NCBI RefSeq assembly: GCF_900580865.1
Contig: NZ_UTBZ01000060.1
Location: 1-64,000 of the forward strand
DNA length: 64,000 nucleotides
DNA from: Pseudomonas viridiflava
Lineage (GTDB): Bacteria > Pseudomonadota > Gammaproteobacteria > Pseudomonadales > Pseudomonadaceae
Direction: 5' to 3'
The notes under the pieces are model-generated. The model worked only from the letters and a program-made list of their open reading frames with translations. It was not told the origin of the DNA and made no database searches. How positions within the stretch are numbered: the stretch's first letter is position 1; every line of letters starts with the position of its first letter. Made by a program: the position numbers and the translations under genes. This document shows, piece by piece, positions 62,146 to 64,000 of this stretch.

Positions 62146-63720
62146 ATGTCAGCGGTACAGGGTCATTGGCGCGAAGTATCCGAGCAAAGTTTGCCGGCGG
62201 CAACTTATTTAAGTTCGGCGATTAAGGCATCAAGCCAAGTGTTGATTATTGTCGAACGCAAGGAAGACTGGGCTTCGTACTTTCCCAGCGAAGACATCCT
62301 GACGGCGCAGGAATACCTCGAGCACAGCTGTGACAGCGAGCCGGGCAAACGCGTACAGGTGATCAATCTGTGCCGCAGCTACAAGTACCTGGGCCACGGC
62401 TACTACTGCTCGCTGCTCGCCGAAGCACGGGGGCACAAGGTGATTCCGTCGGTGCGCACCATCAGCGAGCTGACGAAGAAATCACTCTACGGCCTGGCGC
62501 TGGATGACCTCGATAAAACCCTGGAAAAAGCCCTCAGTCACCATCTCTACAGTGATACCGAAGGCTTTACCTTGACCCTGTATTTTGGCCGGACTCATAT
62601 CGAGCCGTTACAGGATCTGGCCCGGCAGTTATTTGAAGTATTTCCTTGTCCGATTCTGTTAGTTGAGTTCCGCCGAACTAACGGCTGGCACATCGAAGGT
62701 ATAAAGTCCGGCGCCTTGCACAAGTTGCGCGACGATCAAGAAGATCAGTTTGCCAATGCGCTGGATGGTTTCAGTCGTAAAGTCTGGCGCGTGCCGCGCT
62801 CGCCGCAAGTGGCGCGCTACGACCTGGCGATTCTGCACGATCCGCAGGAGGCTTTGCCGCCGTCCAACGCCAAGGCACTGGCGAATTTCGTCCGGGTCGG
62901 CAAAGGCATGGGCATCGACGTCGAACTGATCGAACGCAAGGATTACGCGCGTCTCGCCGAGTACGACGGCTTGCTGATCCGCGAAACCACCAGCGTCGAC
63001 AATCACACTTACCGATTCGCCAAGAAGGCCGAGAGCGAAGGGCTGGTGGTGATGGATGACCCGACGTCGATTCTGCGCTGCACCAACAAGGTCTATCTGA
63101 CCGACCTGCTCAACAGCCATCAACTGGGCATGCCCGCCACCGAGATCCTTTACAAGGAGCGACCCGAAGACTTCGAACGCGTGGGCGAGCGCCTCGGCTT
63201 TCCGCTGGTACTGAAGATTCCCGACGGTTGTTTTTCTCGAGGTGTGATCAAGGTAGAAAGCCAGCAGGCCCTGCTCGAAGCCACCGCCGAACTGTTCGAA
63301 CACTCGGTGTTGCTGCTGGCTCAGGAATTTTTCTACACCGAGTACGACTGGCGTATCGGCGTGCTCAATCGCAAACCGATTTTCGCCTGCCAGTACTTCA
63401 TGTCCAAGGGCCACTGGCAGATCTATAACCACAAGGCCAAAGGTCAGGACGTCAACGGCGAATGCCGAACGATGGCAATCCACGAGGCACCGCGAGCGGT
63501 GGTGGAACTGGCGGTGAAGACCGCCAACCTGATCGGCGACGGCCTCTACGGGGTCGATCTGAAGCAGGCCGGCGACAAAGTGGTGGTGATCGAAGTCAAC
63601 GATAACCCCAACCTCGACGCCGGCATCGAAGACGCTTATTTGCACGACGATCTTTACTCATTGGTGCTGGAAGAATTCGTGCGCCGCCTGGAACTCAAGC
63701 GTCGCGGCCAAGCGTGGTGA
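62146..63720 (+). CDS. RimK-like ATP-grasp enzyme with RLAN-type N-terminal domain
   Basis: A 524-residue protein. Residues 1-260 resemble the RimK-like ATP-grasp N-terminal (RLAN) domain (QVLIIVERKEDWASYFPSED; INLCRSYKYLGHGYYCSLLA EARGHKVIPS). Residues 280-510 form the ATP-grasp fold: YDGLLIRETTSVDNHTYRFA, DDPTSILRCTNKVYLTDLLN, FPLVLKIPDGCFSRGVIKVE, AQEFFYTEYDWRIGVLNRKP and the metal-binding EVNDNPNLDAGIEDAY. RimK relatives ligate amino acids to carboxyl groups. ATG at 62146 is chosen; a longer in-frame reading overlaps the neighbour's start. It forms a divergent pair with the GNAT-C39 gene, and a CorA-like gene follows after seven bases. Confidence 0.9.
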   Translation: MSAVQGHWREVSEQSLPAATYLSSAIKASSQVLIIVERKEDWASYFPSEDILTAQEYLEHSCDSEPGKRVQVINLCRSYKYLGHGYYCSLLAEARGHKVIPSVRTISELTKKSLYGLALDDLDKTLEKALSHHLYSDTEGFTLTLYFGRTHIEPLQDLARQLFEVFPCPILLVEFRRTNGWHIEGIKSGALHKLRDDQEDQFANALDGFSRKVWRVPRSPQVARYDLAILHDPQEALPPSNAKALANFVRVGKGMGIDVELIERKDYARLAEYDGLLIRETTSVDNHTYRFAKKAESEGLVVMDDPTSILRCTNKVYLTDLLNSHQLGMPATEILYKERPEDFERVGERLGFPLVLKIPDGCFSRGVIKVESQQALLEATAELFEHSVLLLAQEFFYTEYDWRIGVLNRKPIFACQYFMSKGHWQIYNHKAKGQDVNGECRTMAIHEAPRAVVELAVKTANLIGDGLYGVDLKQAGDKVVVIEVNDNPNLDAGIEDAYLHDDLYSLVLEEFVRRLELKRRGQAW

Positions 63721-63727
63721 GGCGCCG

Positions 63728-64000
63728 ATGATCAACAGCTTCGCACTGAGCCACGGCGCCCTGCAGCGGGTCGAGCGACTGGACGCCGAGGTGATGCTGT
63801 TCAGCAACCCCGATGCCGCCGAGCGCGACTTGCTGCACAGTCATTTCAAGGTCGATGAGCATGCACTGGCGTCAGCGCTGGACCCGGACGAGGTTTCGCG
63901 CATCGAGTTTCATCCCGACCATCTGTTCCTGATCTGGAAACGCCCGGAAAACTACTCCGGTGGTGGCAGCCTGGCGTTTGAAGTGTCGTCCTGCGGACTG
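63728..64000 (+). CDS. CorA-like magnesium transporter family protein (partial, 3' end beyond window)
   Basis: The first 91 codons of an open frame that runs off the window: MINSFALSHGALQRVERLDA, then SNPDAAERDLLHSHFKVDEH ALASALDPDEVSRIEFHPDH LFLIWKRPENYSGGGSLAFE V. This is the N-terminal cytoplasmic domain of CorA-type transporters as found in Pseudomonas; the membrane GMN part is not in the window. It starts seven bases after the ATP-grasp stop and so shares its operon. Confidence 0.8.
   Translation, partial: MINSFALSHGALQRVERLDAEVMLFSNPDAAERDLLHSHFKVDEHALASALDPDEVSRIEFHPDHLFLIWKRPENYSGGGSLAFEVSSCGL

Noticed and set aside
1..64000. tRNA, rRNA, riboswitch, integrase, transposase or phage genes
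   Set aside because: I read intergenic regions for such features and found none that I could support. A tRNAscan or Rfam search would be needed to be sure for small RNAs.

Overview
The window is a piece of chromosome from a fluorescent pseudomonad, most likely the Pseudomonas fluorescens group. The evidence is high GC, a PvdQ-type acylase beside a FecR-type anti-sigma factor, a complete fapABCDEF amyloid operon, a DpkA-type reductase, LpxO, and three families of short dispersed hairpin repeats typical of this group. No rRNA, tRNA, CRISPR array, transposase or integrase gene was seen. The calls rest on reading the translations and on remembered family features; no database search was possible.

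Layout. 1-4.4 kb: a four-copy tandem array, then pvdQ with a candidate iron-starvation promoter, a convergent FecR/FpvR-like gene and a PepSY protein. 4.4-9.3 kb: a 1625-residue DUF6543-type protein with a HELSH metalloprotease-like C-terminus. 9.5-20.1 kb: housekeeping and metabolic genes (dpkA, DUF883, LysR plus nitrilase, GNAT, LEA-2 lipoprotein, purine permease, aldo/keto reductase, zapE-dinB, GNAT). 20.1-29.4 kb: a second tandem array, a TonB-dependent siderophore receptor, two overlapping DUF3077-like genes, an Ig-like-domain protein and cptA. 29.7-36.8 kb: the gnd-zwf-HAD operon, a 172 bp tandem duplication, nhaB and a delta-60 repeat protein.

37.1-45 kb: a sigma-54 activator (EBP), the fap operon convergent to it, and a pnuC / NadR-like kinase pair. 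fapA has a good candidate RpoN promoter with inverted repeats upstream, so the adjacent EBP is the natural candidate regulator. FapA to FapF form one export and assembly system: FapF is the outer-membrane pore, FapC and FapB the fibre subunits, FapD a C39-like protease, FapA and FapE accessory proteins. 45.2-54.9 kb: chemoreceptor, uppP-DUF1294, a two-gene AT-richer insert bounded by two copies of the 3' end of a yjbR-like gene, LysR plus azoR, a hydrolase and an MFS transporter. 55.2-64 kb: ybiT, lpxO, ku, a Pro/Asn-rich secreted protein, a PQQ-type sugar dehydrogenase, a GNAT/C39-peptidase fusion divergent from a RimK-like ATP-grasp enzyme, and the start of a CorA-like gene cut by the window end.

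Most promising for novelty: the metalloprotease-tipped DUF6543 protein, the putative RpoN/EBP control region of fap, the two-gene insert at yjbR, and the GNAT-C39 / ATP-grasp pair.
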